Shown here in pieces: positions 1-5,787 of a stretch of 7,026 bases of DNA. The stretch is from an uncultured Alphaproteobacteria bacterium (GTDB lineage Bacteria; Pseudomonadota; Alphaproteobacteria; Caulobacterales; Parvularculaceae): positions 1 to 7,026 of the forward strand of contig CALAZI010000178.1 of assembly GCA_937895955.1 (NCBI GenBank), written 5' to 3'. The translations under genes and the position numbers were made by a program. Below the pieces are notes generated by a model. That model saw only the letters and a program-made list of their open reading frames with translations. It was not told the origin of the DNA and ran no database searches. The stretch's first letter is position 1, and the number at the start of each line of letters is the position of its first letter.

Positions 1-493
1 GCGCCGCGGCGGCCTGATCGCGCGCTGCGAGCGCTTCCTCGTGTCGTTGATGCGGAGCAAAATCGTCGTTCGCTAACGCTTCAATGCGGTCAAGGGTTGC
101 CTGCGCGATCTTGAGTGCTGCGCGCCGCGATTTCACGGCCGATTTCGCCTGCTCTAATTCTTCGGAGCGAGCGCCGCTCTGAAGTTTTGTCAATTCAGCG
201 CGTCGCGCCTCGACCCCTGCGCCGGCGAGCGCCAGCTCATCCTCGAAATCGCCTGTCTCCAGCGCGGCGACGACTTCGCCTTTTGAGACGCGATCGCCTT
301 CCTCAAAGGCCATTCGTTCAAGTCGCCCCGGCGCTTTAAAGGCGAGATCGACCTGCCTGATATCGACATTTCCGGTCAGAATTAGAGAGTCGTTGCGATC
401 TATTGTTAGACCATTCGCGCGCCACGTGGCGATCCCGCCAGCGACAACCGCGAGAATGATCACACCCGCCGCTCGGCCGACATTCTTGTTCAT
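1..493 (-). CDS. HlyD/YbhG-family membrane fusion protein, N-terminal part (runs off left edge)
   Basis: The periplasmic adaptor (membrane fusion protein) of an ABC-type efflux or secretion pump; in this family it bridges an inner-membrane transporter to the cell envelope. Reading in from the ATG at 493 gives 164 codons with no stop before the edge. Residues 8-24 form one hydrophobic N-terminal anchor (GVIILAVVAGGIATW). Residues 40-80 form the first half of the biotinyl-lipoyl-like domain, with the family signature GNVDIRQVDLAFKAPGRLE and then EEGDRVSKGEVVAALE. From about residue 82 the sequence turns Ala/Glu/Arg-rich with heptad character, the first arm of the alpha-helical hairpin. A Shine-Dalgarno GGAGA (501-505) lies 7 nt upstream. 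The gene starts 28 bp after the ppk2 stop, so it is probably the third gene of the cfa-ppk2 operon. The GNVDIR signature resembles E. coli YbhG, whose partners are ABC transporter subunits; these would be expected beyond the left edge. The substrate cannot be told. Confidence 0.88.
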   Translation of the reverse strand, partial: MNKNVGRAAGVIILAVVAGGIATWRANGLTIDRNDSLILTGNVDIRQVDLAFKAPGRLERMAFEEGDRVSKGEVVAALETGDFEDELALAGAGVEARRAELTKLQSGARSEELEQAKSAVKSRRAALKIAQATLDRIEALANDDFAPHQRHEEALAARDQAAAA

Positions 494-521
494 GGCCGAT
501 TCTCCATCCGTGACCTGCCCG

Positions 522-1292
522 TCACCGCGCCAGTCGACCGATCGCGGCGCCATCGATCCGGAAGACGATATCGGGATCGGGGCGAGCCAAATGAAGCGCC
601 TTGTCGGGGCAATCAATCGCCGACAGCATGTGCCTGATGACGTTCAGCCGCGCCTCCTTCTTATCGTTTGCCTGCACGGCGTGCCACGGCGCAAAGTCAA
701 AATCAGTGGCTAATAGCATTTCGTCGCGCGCGCTCGAATAAGCGTCCCAGTTTTCGATTGCCGCCTCATCGATCGGACTGACTTTCCATTGCTTCAATGG
801 GTCGGTTCGGCGATCCTTCAAACGGCGCGATTGCTCGTCCCTGTCTATATCGAGGTAATATTTCAAAATCTGCGCGCCGCCGCTCGTGAGAAGCTTCTCA
901 AACGGCCCCACATCGCCAATGAAGCTTCGATACTCGCCCTCGGTGCAAAACCCCATGACACGCTCGACGCCGGCGCGATTATACCATGATCGATTGAAGA
1001 GCACGATTTCCTGATCCGCGGGCAAATGTTGCGCGTAGCGCTGAAAATACCAGGAACGGCGGTCATGATCCGAGGGCTTGCCGAGCGCGACGACGCGCGT
1101 CTCTCTCGGGCTCAGATGTTTGACGACTCTCTTGATAGCGCCGTCCTTGCCGGACGCGTCGCGACCCTCGAATATCACAAGGATACGGTGATTATGGGCG
1201 ATTGCATGCCGCTGAATCTTGACGAGCTCGATTTGAAGCTCCTTCAAAAGAGCATTGTACGATTTGTCGCCGCGGTTCTTCTTTGAGGACAT
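522..1292 (-). CDS. ppk2: Polyphosphate kinase 2 (PPK2), probably class I-like single-domain enzyme
   Basis: A cytosolic PPK2-family phosphotransferase that moves phosphate between inorganic polyphosphate and nucleoside di/monophosphates. The 256-residue product is one PPK2 domain. The Walker A loop GRDASGKDG is at residues 43-51 and is followed by IKRVVKHLSPRETRVVALGKPSD. WYFQRYAQHLP is at 81-91, the Walker B region EIVLFNRSWYNRAGVERVMGF at 95-115, and the lid segment with DPLKQWKVSPID at 164-175. APWHAVQANDKKEARLN (201-217) is the usual C-terminal block. The single domain and WYNRAGVE suggest class I (ADP/GDP phosphorylation), but class assignment from memory is tentative. Position 100 is Asn where many class I members have Asp (FDRSWYNR). 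The ATG at 1292 is chosen because GGAG sits 5 nt upstream and the PPK2 homology begins just after it; the same frame stays open upstream to 1619, but that part is low-complexity and overlaps cfa. It lies 10 bp downstream of the cfa stop and is probably cotranscribed with it. Confidence 0.93.
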   Translation of the reverse strand: MSSKKNRGDKSYNALLKELQIELVKIQRHAIAHNHRILVIFEGRDASGKDGAIKRVVKHLSPRETRVVALGKPSDHDRRSWYFQRYAQHLPADQEIVLFNRSWYNRAGVERVMGFCTEGEYRSFIGDVGPFEKLLTSGGAQILKYYLDIDRDEQSRRLKDRRTDPLKQWKVSPIDEAAIENWDAYSSARDEMLLATDFDFAPWHAVQANDKKEARLNVIRHMLSAIDCPDKALHLARPDPDIVFRIDGAAIGRLAR

Positions 1293-1296
1293 CCGA

Positions 1297-1301
1297 TCTC
1301 C
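1297..1301 (-). promoter_or_regulatory. Ribosome binding site that fixes the ppk2 start
   Basis: GGAGA on the minus strand, 4-5 nt upstream of the ATG at 1292 and within the 10-bp gap after the cfa TAA. It supports the short ppk2 start over the longer open frame that would begin at 1619 inside cfa. Confidence 0.7.
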
Positions 1302-1302
1302 A

Positions 1303-2556
1303 TTAATGGCGAACGCTGTGCAGCGCCGTCGCACACATATCAGGGATTGGCTTCTGATGCTCGTAAAGATAATCGCGAGTGAGAGGCGCGGCGGTCTGTT
1401 TCTTTGAGAGCTGAAACTGGAAGACGACGTGCTCGCCATGTGTGAAAGAAAGCTCGCTCGCCGCCAGATAGAAATGCCACATCCGCCTGAAGCGGCCGTC
1501 ATAACGCGTGCCAAGGCGATCGGCATATTGATTGAAGCGGCGGCGCCATTCGCAGAGCGTCTTTGCGTAATGGAGTCGCCAGACTTCAAGGTCAGTGACG
1601 AAGAGGCCTGCGCGCTCAATCGCTGGGGCTATTTCCGATAGCGCCGGGATATAGCCCCCGGGAAAGATGTGCTTTGCGATCCAGCCGTTGGTCGCGCCGG
1701 GTCCGCGCGTCCGTCCGATCATGTGAATGAGAGCGACGCCGTCGCCTTCAAGAAGGCTCGCGACTTTGCTGAAATACTCTTCAAAATGCGGCGCCCCGAC
1801 GTGCTCGAACATGCCTACCGAAACGATCCGATCGAATCGTCCTTCGACGCTGCGGTAATCTGCGATTTCAAAGTGGACGCTATCGCCAAGACCGCGCGCG
1901 CTGGCGCGCATTTTAGCGACCCGCGCTTGTTCGGTGGAAAGCGTGATGCTGGTGACGTCTGCGTCCCAATCTTCAGCAAGCGTCATTGCGAGACCGCCCC
2001 ATCCGCCGCCGATTTCGAGAACGGACATGGCCGGCGCCAGGACCAGTTTCTTGGCGATCAGCTTTTTCTTCTCGCGTTGCGCCTCCTCAAGCGCCGCGCC
2101 GGGGCGCGCGAAATAAGCGCAAGAATATTGAAGGTCCTCATCGAGGAAAAGGCGATATAGATCGTTGCCGATGTCGTAATGGTGTTCCGCATTGCGGCGC
2201 GCCCGATCAGCCGGGTTGAATTGACGCAATCGCCGCGACAGACGTCGAATAAGAGCCGCGACGCCGCTCCTGCCGGCGCCGCCGGAAAGGAAGTTGATCC
2301 AGATCAAGTCGAGCAGGCCGAAAATGTCGTCATCTTCGACTTCAAGGCCCTTGTCCATATAGGCCTCTCCGAGCGCGAGTTCGGGGTCGAGCAGGATTTT
2401 GCGCATCCATTTGCGGCTTGCAATGCGAATGCGGACGGGAGCTTTATCGGTCTCGCCATAGGAAGCATTGACGCCGTCAGGATACGAAACAGCGAGCGCG
2501 CCGATTTTGACGCCGTTTTCAAGCAGCCGATCGAATAATCGTCGTTCCCACCACAT
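1303..2556 (-). CDS. cfa: Cyclopropane-fatty-acyl-phospholipid synthase
   Basis: An S-adenosylmethionine-dependent enzyme that methylenates cis double bonds of unsaturated acyl chains in membrane phospholipids, giving cyclopropane fatty acids that stiffen the membrane under acid, oxidative or stationary-phase stress. The 417-residue product is close to the family length (E. coli 382). The N-terminal lipid-binding domain (about 1-115) is followed by HHYDIGNDLYRLFLD (125-139) and QYSCAYF (143-149). The SAM-binding motif VLEIGGGWGG is at 179-188, SVGMFEHVG at 246-254 and WIAKHIFPGGYIPAL at 292-306. The five residues that coordinate bicarbonate in E. coli Cfa (Cys139, Glu239, His266, Ile268, Tyr317) have apparent counterparts at C146, E251, H278, I280 and Y330, so the enzyme looks catalytically intact. 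The ATG is preceded by GGAGAA (2562-2567). It is the first gene of a likely operon with ppk2 and the HlyD-type adaptor, and is divergent from an ECF sigma factor gene. Other SAM-dependent fatty-acid methyltransferases share the fold, but the whole-length match favours Cfa. Confidence 0.95.
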   Translation of the reverse strand: MWWERRLFDRLLENGVKIGALAVSYPDGVNASYGETDKAPVRIRIASRKWMRKILLDPELALGEAYMDKGLEVEDDDIFGLLDLIWINFLSGGAGRSGVAALIRRLSRRLRQFNPADRARRNAEHHYDIGNDLYRLFLDEDLQYSCAYFARPGAALEEAQREKKKLIAKKLVLAPAMSVLEIGGGWGGLAMTLAEDWDADVTSITLSTEQARVAKMRASARGLGDSVHFEIADYRSVEGRFDRIVSVGMFEHVGAPHFEEYFSKVASLLEGDGVALIHMIGRTRGPGATNGWIAKHIFPGGYIPALSEIAPAIERAGLFVTDLEVWRLHYAKTLCEWRRRFNQYADRLGTRYDGRFRRMWHFYLAASELSFTHGEHVVFQFQLSKKQTAAPLTRDYLYEHQKPIPDMCATALHSVRH

Positions 2557-2597
2557 CCCAGTTCTCCAATTCGCGCATCGCGCGGATGCGACTGTAT

Positions 2598-2618
2598 TTA
2601 CGTAAGAGACGCGGCGTC
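2598..2618. repeat. Two adjacent palindromes upstream of cfa
   Basis: A perfect 8-bp palindrome TTACGTAA (2598-2605) is followed two bases later by GACGC-G-GCGTC (2608-2618), a perfect 5-bp dyad with a one-base centre. They lie 42-62 bp upstream of the cfa ATG, where a promoter or operator would sit. They could bind dimeric regulators. Short GC-rich dyads are common by chance in this genome, but the AT-containing TTACGTAA stands out more. Confidence 0.4.
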
Positions 2619-2643
2619 CCCTCCGACATTACGGTCGGCCGTC

Positions 2644-2660
2644 CGCGACCTGCAGTCGCG
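2644..2660. repeat. Inverted repeat CGCGAC-N5-GTCGCG in the divergent promoter region
   Basis: A perfect 6-bp inverted repeat with a 5-base spacer (CTGCA), about mid-way between the two divergent genes. On the plus strand a pyrimidine-rich run (CCTTCTTCTTCC) follows it. It could be an operator or a hairpin in a leader transcript. It is unlikely to be a terminator, because no gene reads into it. Confidence 0.35.
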
Positions 2661-2747
2661 CCTTCTTCTTCCGTGCGTCTTTGAGGGGCGTTGGAGTTTC
2701 GATCGTATCATTAACGCGACACGTTTTCGGTCGCCGGCGTTTTTCAT

Positions 2748-2754
2748 GGAAGGA
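2748..2754 (+). promoter_or_regulatory. Ribosome binding site for the GTG start of the sigma factor
   Basis: GGAAGGA lies 8 nt upstream of GTG at 2763. A nearby ATG at 2746 is in the same frame as a TGA six codons later, so it cannot start the gene. This supports the GTG start. Confidence 0.65.
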
Positions 2755-2762
2755 TTCGGGTC

Positions 2763-3362
2763 GTGAGCAGCCAGCTCGAAGATACACGGGCGCGCGCGCC
2801 TGTTGAGGCGGCGCTCAAAGAATCGCATCGCGATCTCTACGCCTATCTCGTTCGCAGGCTTGGCGATCCTCATGACGCGGCAGACGTTTTACAGGAATTT
2901 TTTGTGGCCGTTCTCGGCAATTTCGACCGGGTGCGCGATGAGGAGCGCATTCGCGGCTGGATGTCTCGCATCCTTCAGAACTCGATCGCTGATCATTATC
3001 GCAAGAAATCCCGCGCCAGGCGGCTAGAGGCGAGTTATGCCGCCGATCGGTCGATGATCGAGGAAGACGAGATCGATCTCGTCATCTGCGCCTGCCTCTA
3101 TAAATTGTTGCCGACGCTGAAACCCGACTATGCGACCTTGATATGGCGGGCTGATCTCCTCGGTGAGGAAAGGGGCGTCCTGGCCGCTGAACTCGGGCTC
3201 GACGACAACGCGTTTCGGGTCAAATTGCACCGCGCCCGACGCGCCCTTCGTCGTCGTCTGCACGAAAGCTGTGAGACCTGCCCAGAGCATGGATATCTGC
3301 GGTGCGACTGCGCTCACGCATCGGCGGCTCGCGCGAGGCTGGAAACGATGGCGCAAGTGTAA
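2763..3362 (+). CDS. ECF-type sigma-70 family RNA polymerase sigma factor with Cys/His-rich C-terminal tail
   Basis: A small alternative sigma factor (199 residues, GTG start) that should redirect RNA polymerase to a stress regulon. Region 2 spans about 20-90, with DAADVLQEFF (38-47) and IRGWMSRILQNSIADHYRKKSR (63-84), the -10 recognition block. Region 4 spans about 112-167, with LPTLKPDYATLIWRADLLGEE and the helix-turn-helix ending in KLHRARRALRRRL. After region 4 comes a tail with C170, C173, H176, C181 and C183 (CETCPEH, then CDC), plus C109 and C111 in the linker. I recall similar CxxCxxH-CxC tails in a subset of proteobacterial ECF factors, and the spacing suggests metal binding or redox sensing in cis. 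No anti-sigma gene lies next to it, which fits control by its own tail. It is divergent from cfa; in Rhodobacter sphaeroides the ECF factor RpoE activates cfaA during singlet-oxygen stress, so cfa is a plausible target here. The exact ECF group is unknown. Confidence 0.9.
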   Translation: MSSQLEDTRARAPVEAALKESHRDLYAYLVRRLGDPHDAADVLQEFFVAVLGNFDRVRDEERIRGWMSRILQNSIADHYRKKSRARRLEASYAADRSMIEEDEIDLVICACLYKLLPTLKPDYATLIWRADLLGEERGVLAAELGLDDNAFRVKLHRARRALRRRLHESCETCPEHGYLRCDCAHASAARARLETMAQV

Positions 3363-3373
3363 CGGACTGCGCC

Positions 3374-3392
3374 CTCCTGCGTCTGTCAGGAG
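3374..3392 (+). repeat. Inverted repeat CTCCTG-N7-CAGGAG after the sigma factor gene
   Basis: A perfect 6-bp stem with a 7-base loop, 12 bp past the sigma factor stop codon. It has no T-run after it, so it is a poor intrinsic terminator. It could be an RNA-stabilising hairpin or chance. Confidence 0.35.
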
Positions 3393-3416
3393 ATGTCTAG
3401 CGCGAATTTTCGCCGC

Positions 3417-3432
3417 AGGCGGCTGACCGCCT
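3417..3432 (+). terminator. Weak candidate terminator or attenuating hairpin between sigma factor and phasin
   Basis: A 6-bp perfect stem AGGCGG / CCGCCT with a CTGA tetraloop, followed by TATTG rather than a clear T-run. A second short dyad, CCGGC-N8-GCCGG (3438-3455), follows it. Together these hairpins might separate the sigma gene transcript from the phasin operon, but termination is unproven. The rest of the 110-bp gap (3363-3472) shows no convincing promoter. Confidence 0.25.
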
Positions 3433-3460
3433 TATTGCCGGCCGTGAATAGCCGGAGTCA

Positions 3461-3466
3461 AAGGAG
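3461..3466 (+). promoter_or_regulatory. Strong ribosome binding site of the phasin gene
   Basis: AAGGAG, 6 nt upstream of ATG 3473. It is the best Shine-Dalgarno match in the window, fitting a protein made in large amounts. Confidence 0.65.
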
Positions 3467-3472
3467 AGAATT

Positions 3473-3901
3473 ATGACTGAGAAGGCAAATGCAAAGCGAG
3501 TTGCGACGGAGAAACCGGTTGCGGTCGCGAACGTCCCGGATGGCGACATGCAAGGCGCCTTTAAAAGCCTCGCGGGCGCACCGTTTGAGAACGCCAGGCT
3601 CGCAGGTGAGGTGTCGGCGCTTTTCATCAAAACGGCGCAGGACCTTTTTGCGCGACAGGCGGCTTACTTGAAGGCCAACGCTGAGGCTTTTCAGCTTGCG
3701 GCGTCGAATTTTCGAAACGCCGACCCGTCGGAGCGGCTCGCCGAACACCAGCGCCTTTACCGTGAAACGATGCAACGATCAGTCGATCATGTCGCCGGCG
3801 TCGCGGAGACAATTTCAGCGTATTGCTGCGACGCCGCCGACCATTTGTCGCAAACACTCGCCGCAACGGTTGAAAAGCCTTCCGCGGCGCCAAAAAGCTG
3901 A
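3473..3901 (+). CDS. Phasin family protein (PHA granule-associated)
   Basis: A probable phasin: a small amphipathic protein that coats polyhydroxyalkanoate granules and controls their number and surface. The product has 142 residues, the usual phasin size. The first 25 residues are charged and probably disordered. A helical Ala-rich core runs from about 28 to 130, with FIKTAQDLFARQAAYLKANAEAF (51-73), DPSERLAEHQRLYRETMQRSVDH (84-106) and VAETISAYCCDAADHLSQTLA. The DP-x-E-x-hydrophobic pattern followed by a long helix is typical of Phasin_2-type proteins. The tail is Pro/Ala-rich. There is no signal peptide or membrane segment. An unusual pair of adjacent cysteines occurs at 118-119. It is followed after 47 bp by the PhaC-like DUF3141 gene, which supports a PHA role. 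Family assignment rests on composition and pattern, because phasins are poorly conserved; a generic helical stress protein remains possible. Confidence 0.8.
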   Translation: MTEKANAKRVATEKPVAVANVPDGDMQGAFKSLAGAPFENARLAGEVSALFIKTAQDLFARQAAYLKANAEAFQLAASNFRNADPSERLAEHQRLYRETMQRSVDHVAGVAETISAYCCDAADHLSQTLAATVEKPSAAPKS

Positions 3902-3937
3902 ATGATCGCATCTGGTTGGTCGATTTTGCATAACATG

Positions 3938-3941
3938 GGAG
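3938..3941 (+). promoter_or_regulatory. Ribosome binding site that favours the second ATG of the DUF3141 gene
   Basis: GGAG (within GGGAGA) ends one base before the ATG at 3943, too close for initiation, but lies 7 nt before the in-frame ATG at 3949. The product therefore probably starts at 3949. Confidence 0.6.
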
Positions 3942-3948
3942 AATGGCG

Positions 3949-5787
3949 ATGGCGGGCGATGGCGCAGCGACGCATGCGCATGAAACGCGATTGATGTTGG
4001 CGGCGACCGCTGAATCGGAAGCGAACGCCGCTGCGAAAGAAAAGGCGCAGAATGTAAGCGAGTGGGCGCTTTCGCCAGCGCGATTGGCGATCGAATTCGC
4101 CGATTACGCGATCGACGCGGCGCAGCGCGCTATTCTCTTCTGGGATGCGTTGCGGCAAAGGGCCGACAATATGCTCGACCATGAGCGCGACGGCCTGCCG
4201 CCGCTTCTGAAGTTCAAATATGAGGAGGTTGCGAACGCGGCGGAGTTTGATCCGCCGGCGAATTATCGACTACTCAAAATCACGGAGGCGGATGACATCT
4301 GTCTCGCTGACTGCGTCGATCCGGAAAAACCGCCAGTCATGATCATCGAACCGAGGGCAGGTCACGGTCCGGGCATAGGAGGCTTCAAGCGAGACTCTGA
4401 AGTCGGCGTCGCTCTTCACGAAGGTTATCCGGTTTACTTCGTCGTCTTCGATCCGGCGCCTGTTCCCGGCCAGACTTTGCAGGCCGTTCTGGAGGCGCTT
4501 CGCAGATTCGTGGAAATCTTGAGAGACCTTCATGGCGGCAAGGCGCCCGTCCTTTACGGCAATTGTCAGGGCGGATGGGCGGCGGCATTGACAGCCGCCC
4601 ATTGCGGCGCGCTCGCAGGACCGGTTGTCATGAACGGATCGCCGCTCTCTTATTGGGCGGGAGAGCCCGGCGCCAATCCCATGCGTTTAGCGGGCGGCTT
4701 GCTCGGCGGCGCCTGGTTGACGCAATTTCTGGCTGATCTCGGCGCCGGCGAATTCGATGGCGCGTGGCTGGTCCAGAACTTTGAGAATCTGAAACCGGAG
4801 TCGGCCATCTGGCGGAAATACGCCGATCTTTATCTCAATATTGATCAGGAACGGGCGCGCTTTCTCGATTTCGAAAGATGGTGGAGCGGGTTCTATCGAC
4901 TGAGCCGAGAAGAGATGATGGCGATTGTCGAAAATCTGTTCATCGGCAATCGCGCAGAAAAAGGCGAAATGCGCATCGACGAACACTGCGTCGCCGACCT
5001 GACGAAAATCACGAGCCCAATCGTTATCTTCGCCTCCTATGGCGACAACATAACGCCGCCGCATCAGGCGCTCGGATGGCTCAACGCCGCTTATGGATCG
5101 ACGGACGCGCTAAAAGCGGCCGGACAGCGGATCGTCTATCTGATAAACCAACATGTCGGACATCTCGGAATTTTCGTGTCCGCGAGCGTCGCTCGTTTCG
5201 AGCACCGCGCCATTCTTGAAAATCTCGGCGATATCGGTTCGCTCGAGCCCGGACTCTATGAAATGCGGATCGACAATCCGACTGGCGATCCGGATTGCAA
5301 GCGCGATCAATATGTCGTGCGGTTTGAACCGCGCAGGATCGAAGATCTGTCATTCGACTATCCGAAAGAAGCCTTCGAGCGCGTTGCGGAGGTTTCGGCG
5401 AACCTCAAAAAGTTTTACGCGGGAGTCTTCAGTCCGTGGGTGCGCGCTTTCGCTTCGCCCACAACCGCTGAGCTGCTGCGTTGGGCGCACCCGATGCGGA
5501 CGTCGCGCTACATCTATTCTGAGAAACTCAATCCGACGATGGCGATTGTCGCGACGGCGGCGGAAATGGCTGAAAAAGCGCGCTGGCGCGTCGATACGAA
5601 GAACAGGTTTCGCGATGCGGAGCGGCTCGCAGTCGAGAATATTGAAGCCGGCATTCGTCGTCTGCGTATCGCGCGCGACGGCGCCAGCGAGCAGATTTTC
5701 GATTGGATTTACAATTGGGCCGGGCTGAAAGGCGCCTTAAGCACGGCGCCGGCCGGCTCTCGCGTTGACGACGGGCGCGCCGCATGA
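3949..5787 (+). CDS. DUF3141 domain protein with PhaC-like alpha/beta-hydrolase core
   Basis: A member of the DUF3141 family, related to poly(3-hydroxyalkanoate) synthases; biochemical function is not established as far as I know. Numbered from ATG 3949, the product has 612 residues. Residues about 38-95 hold the family's N-terminal helical block (DYAIDAAQRAILFWDALRQR). The alpha/beta-hydrolase core covers about 105-425. A nucleophile elbow GNCQGGW (204-210) carries cysteine C206, as in the GxCxGG box of PHA synthases rather than the serine of lipases. Likely partners are D366 (ASYGDNITPP) and H405 (HVGHLGIF), a complete Cys-Asp-His triad. The C-terminal part (about 430-600) is helical and of unknown role, with RWAHPMRTSRYIYSEKLNP as a conserved-looking block. 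There is no signal peptide, so it is probably cytosolic or granule-bound. It sits between phasin and acetate kinase, and its stop overlaps the ackA start (ATGA). It could be a PHA synthase relative, depolymerase or acyl-CoA thioesterase. The alternative start at 3943 adds two residues. Confidence 0.9.
   Translation: MAGDGAATHAHETRLMLAATAESEANAAAKEKAQNVSEWALSPARLAIEFADYAIDAAQRAILFWDALRQRADNMLDHERDGLPPLLKFKYEEVANAAEFDPPANYRLLKITEADDICLADCVDPEKPPVMIIEPRAGHGPGIGGFKRDSEVGVALHEGYPVYFVVFDPAPVPGQTLQAVLEALRRFVEILRDLHGGKAPVLYGNCQGGWAAALTAAHCGALAGPVVMNGSPLSYWAGEPGANPMRLAGGLLGGAWLTQFLADLGAGEFDGAWLVQNFENLKPESAIWRKYADLYLNIDQERARFLDFERWWSGFYRLSREEMMAIVENLFIGNRAEKGEMRIDEHCVADLTKITSPIVIFASYGDNITPPHQALGWLNAAYGSTDALKAAGQRIVYLINQHVGHLGIFVSASVARFEHRAILENLGDIGSLEPGLYEMRIDNPTGDPDCKRDQYVVRFEPRRIEDLSFDYPKEAFERVAEVSANLKKFYAGVFSPWVRAFASPTTAELLRWAHPMRTSRYIYSEKLNPTMAIVATAAEMAEKARWRVDTKNRFRDAERLAVENIEAGIRRLRIARDGASEQIFDWIYNWAGLKGALSTAPAGSRVDDGRAA

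Larger units (their letters stand above)
2557..2762. promoter_or_regulatory. Divergent promoter region between cfa and the ECF sigma factor gene
   Basis: This 206-bp gap must hold the start signals for both the leftward cfa operon and the rightward sigma factor gene, since both face away from it. It is more AT-mixed than its surroundings and contains several inverted repeats, listed separately. I could not pick a convincing sigma-70 or alphaproteobacterial EcfG promoter (GGAAC-N16/17-GTT) on either strand. Weak TTGAGG and TATCAT elements near 2681 and 2706 are too far apart to trust. No small gene is evident. Its role as a shared control region follows from geometry only. Confidence 0.6.

Noticed and set aside
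1293..1619. Upstream in-frame extension of ppk2 into cfa, giving a 365-residue protein
   Set aside because: The extra 109 residues are Ser/Arg/Ala-rich with no PPK2 homology and lie entirely over the conserved 3' end of cfa. A good Shine-Dalgarno precedes the internal ATG at 1292.
1669..2160. 163-residue open frame on the plus strand, antisense to cfa
   Set aside because: It is a shadow frame of a clearly conserved gene in GC-rich DNA. There is no recognisable domain and no supporting ribosome binding site.
2681..2711. Possible sigma-70 promoter TTGAGG ... TATCAT upstream of the sigma factor gene
   Set aside because: The spacer is about 19 bp and both hexamers are poor matches, so it was not called as a promoter.
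2598..2873. 91-residue minus-strand frame spanning the divergent region and the sigma factor start
   Set aside because: It is very Arg-rich without recognisable features. It overlaps the sigma factor coding start and would block the expected promoters.
3024..3356. 110-residue minus-strand frame over the sigma factor gene
   Set aside because: It is antisense to a well-supported ECF sigma factor and has no family features.
3902..3991. Small 29-codon open frame beginning at the ATG after the phasin stop
   Set aside because: It overlaps the start of the DUF3141 gene in another frame, has no Shine-Dalgarno and shows no recognisable content.
5153..5728. 191-residue plus-strand frame inside the DUF3141 gene
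   Set aside because: The Ser/Arg-rich composition is typical of an out-of-frame reading of GC-rich coding DNA. The overlapping frame has conserved family blocks.
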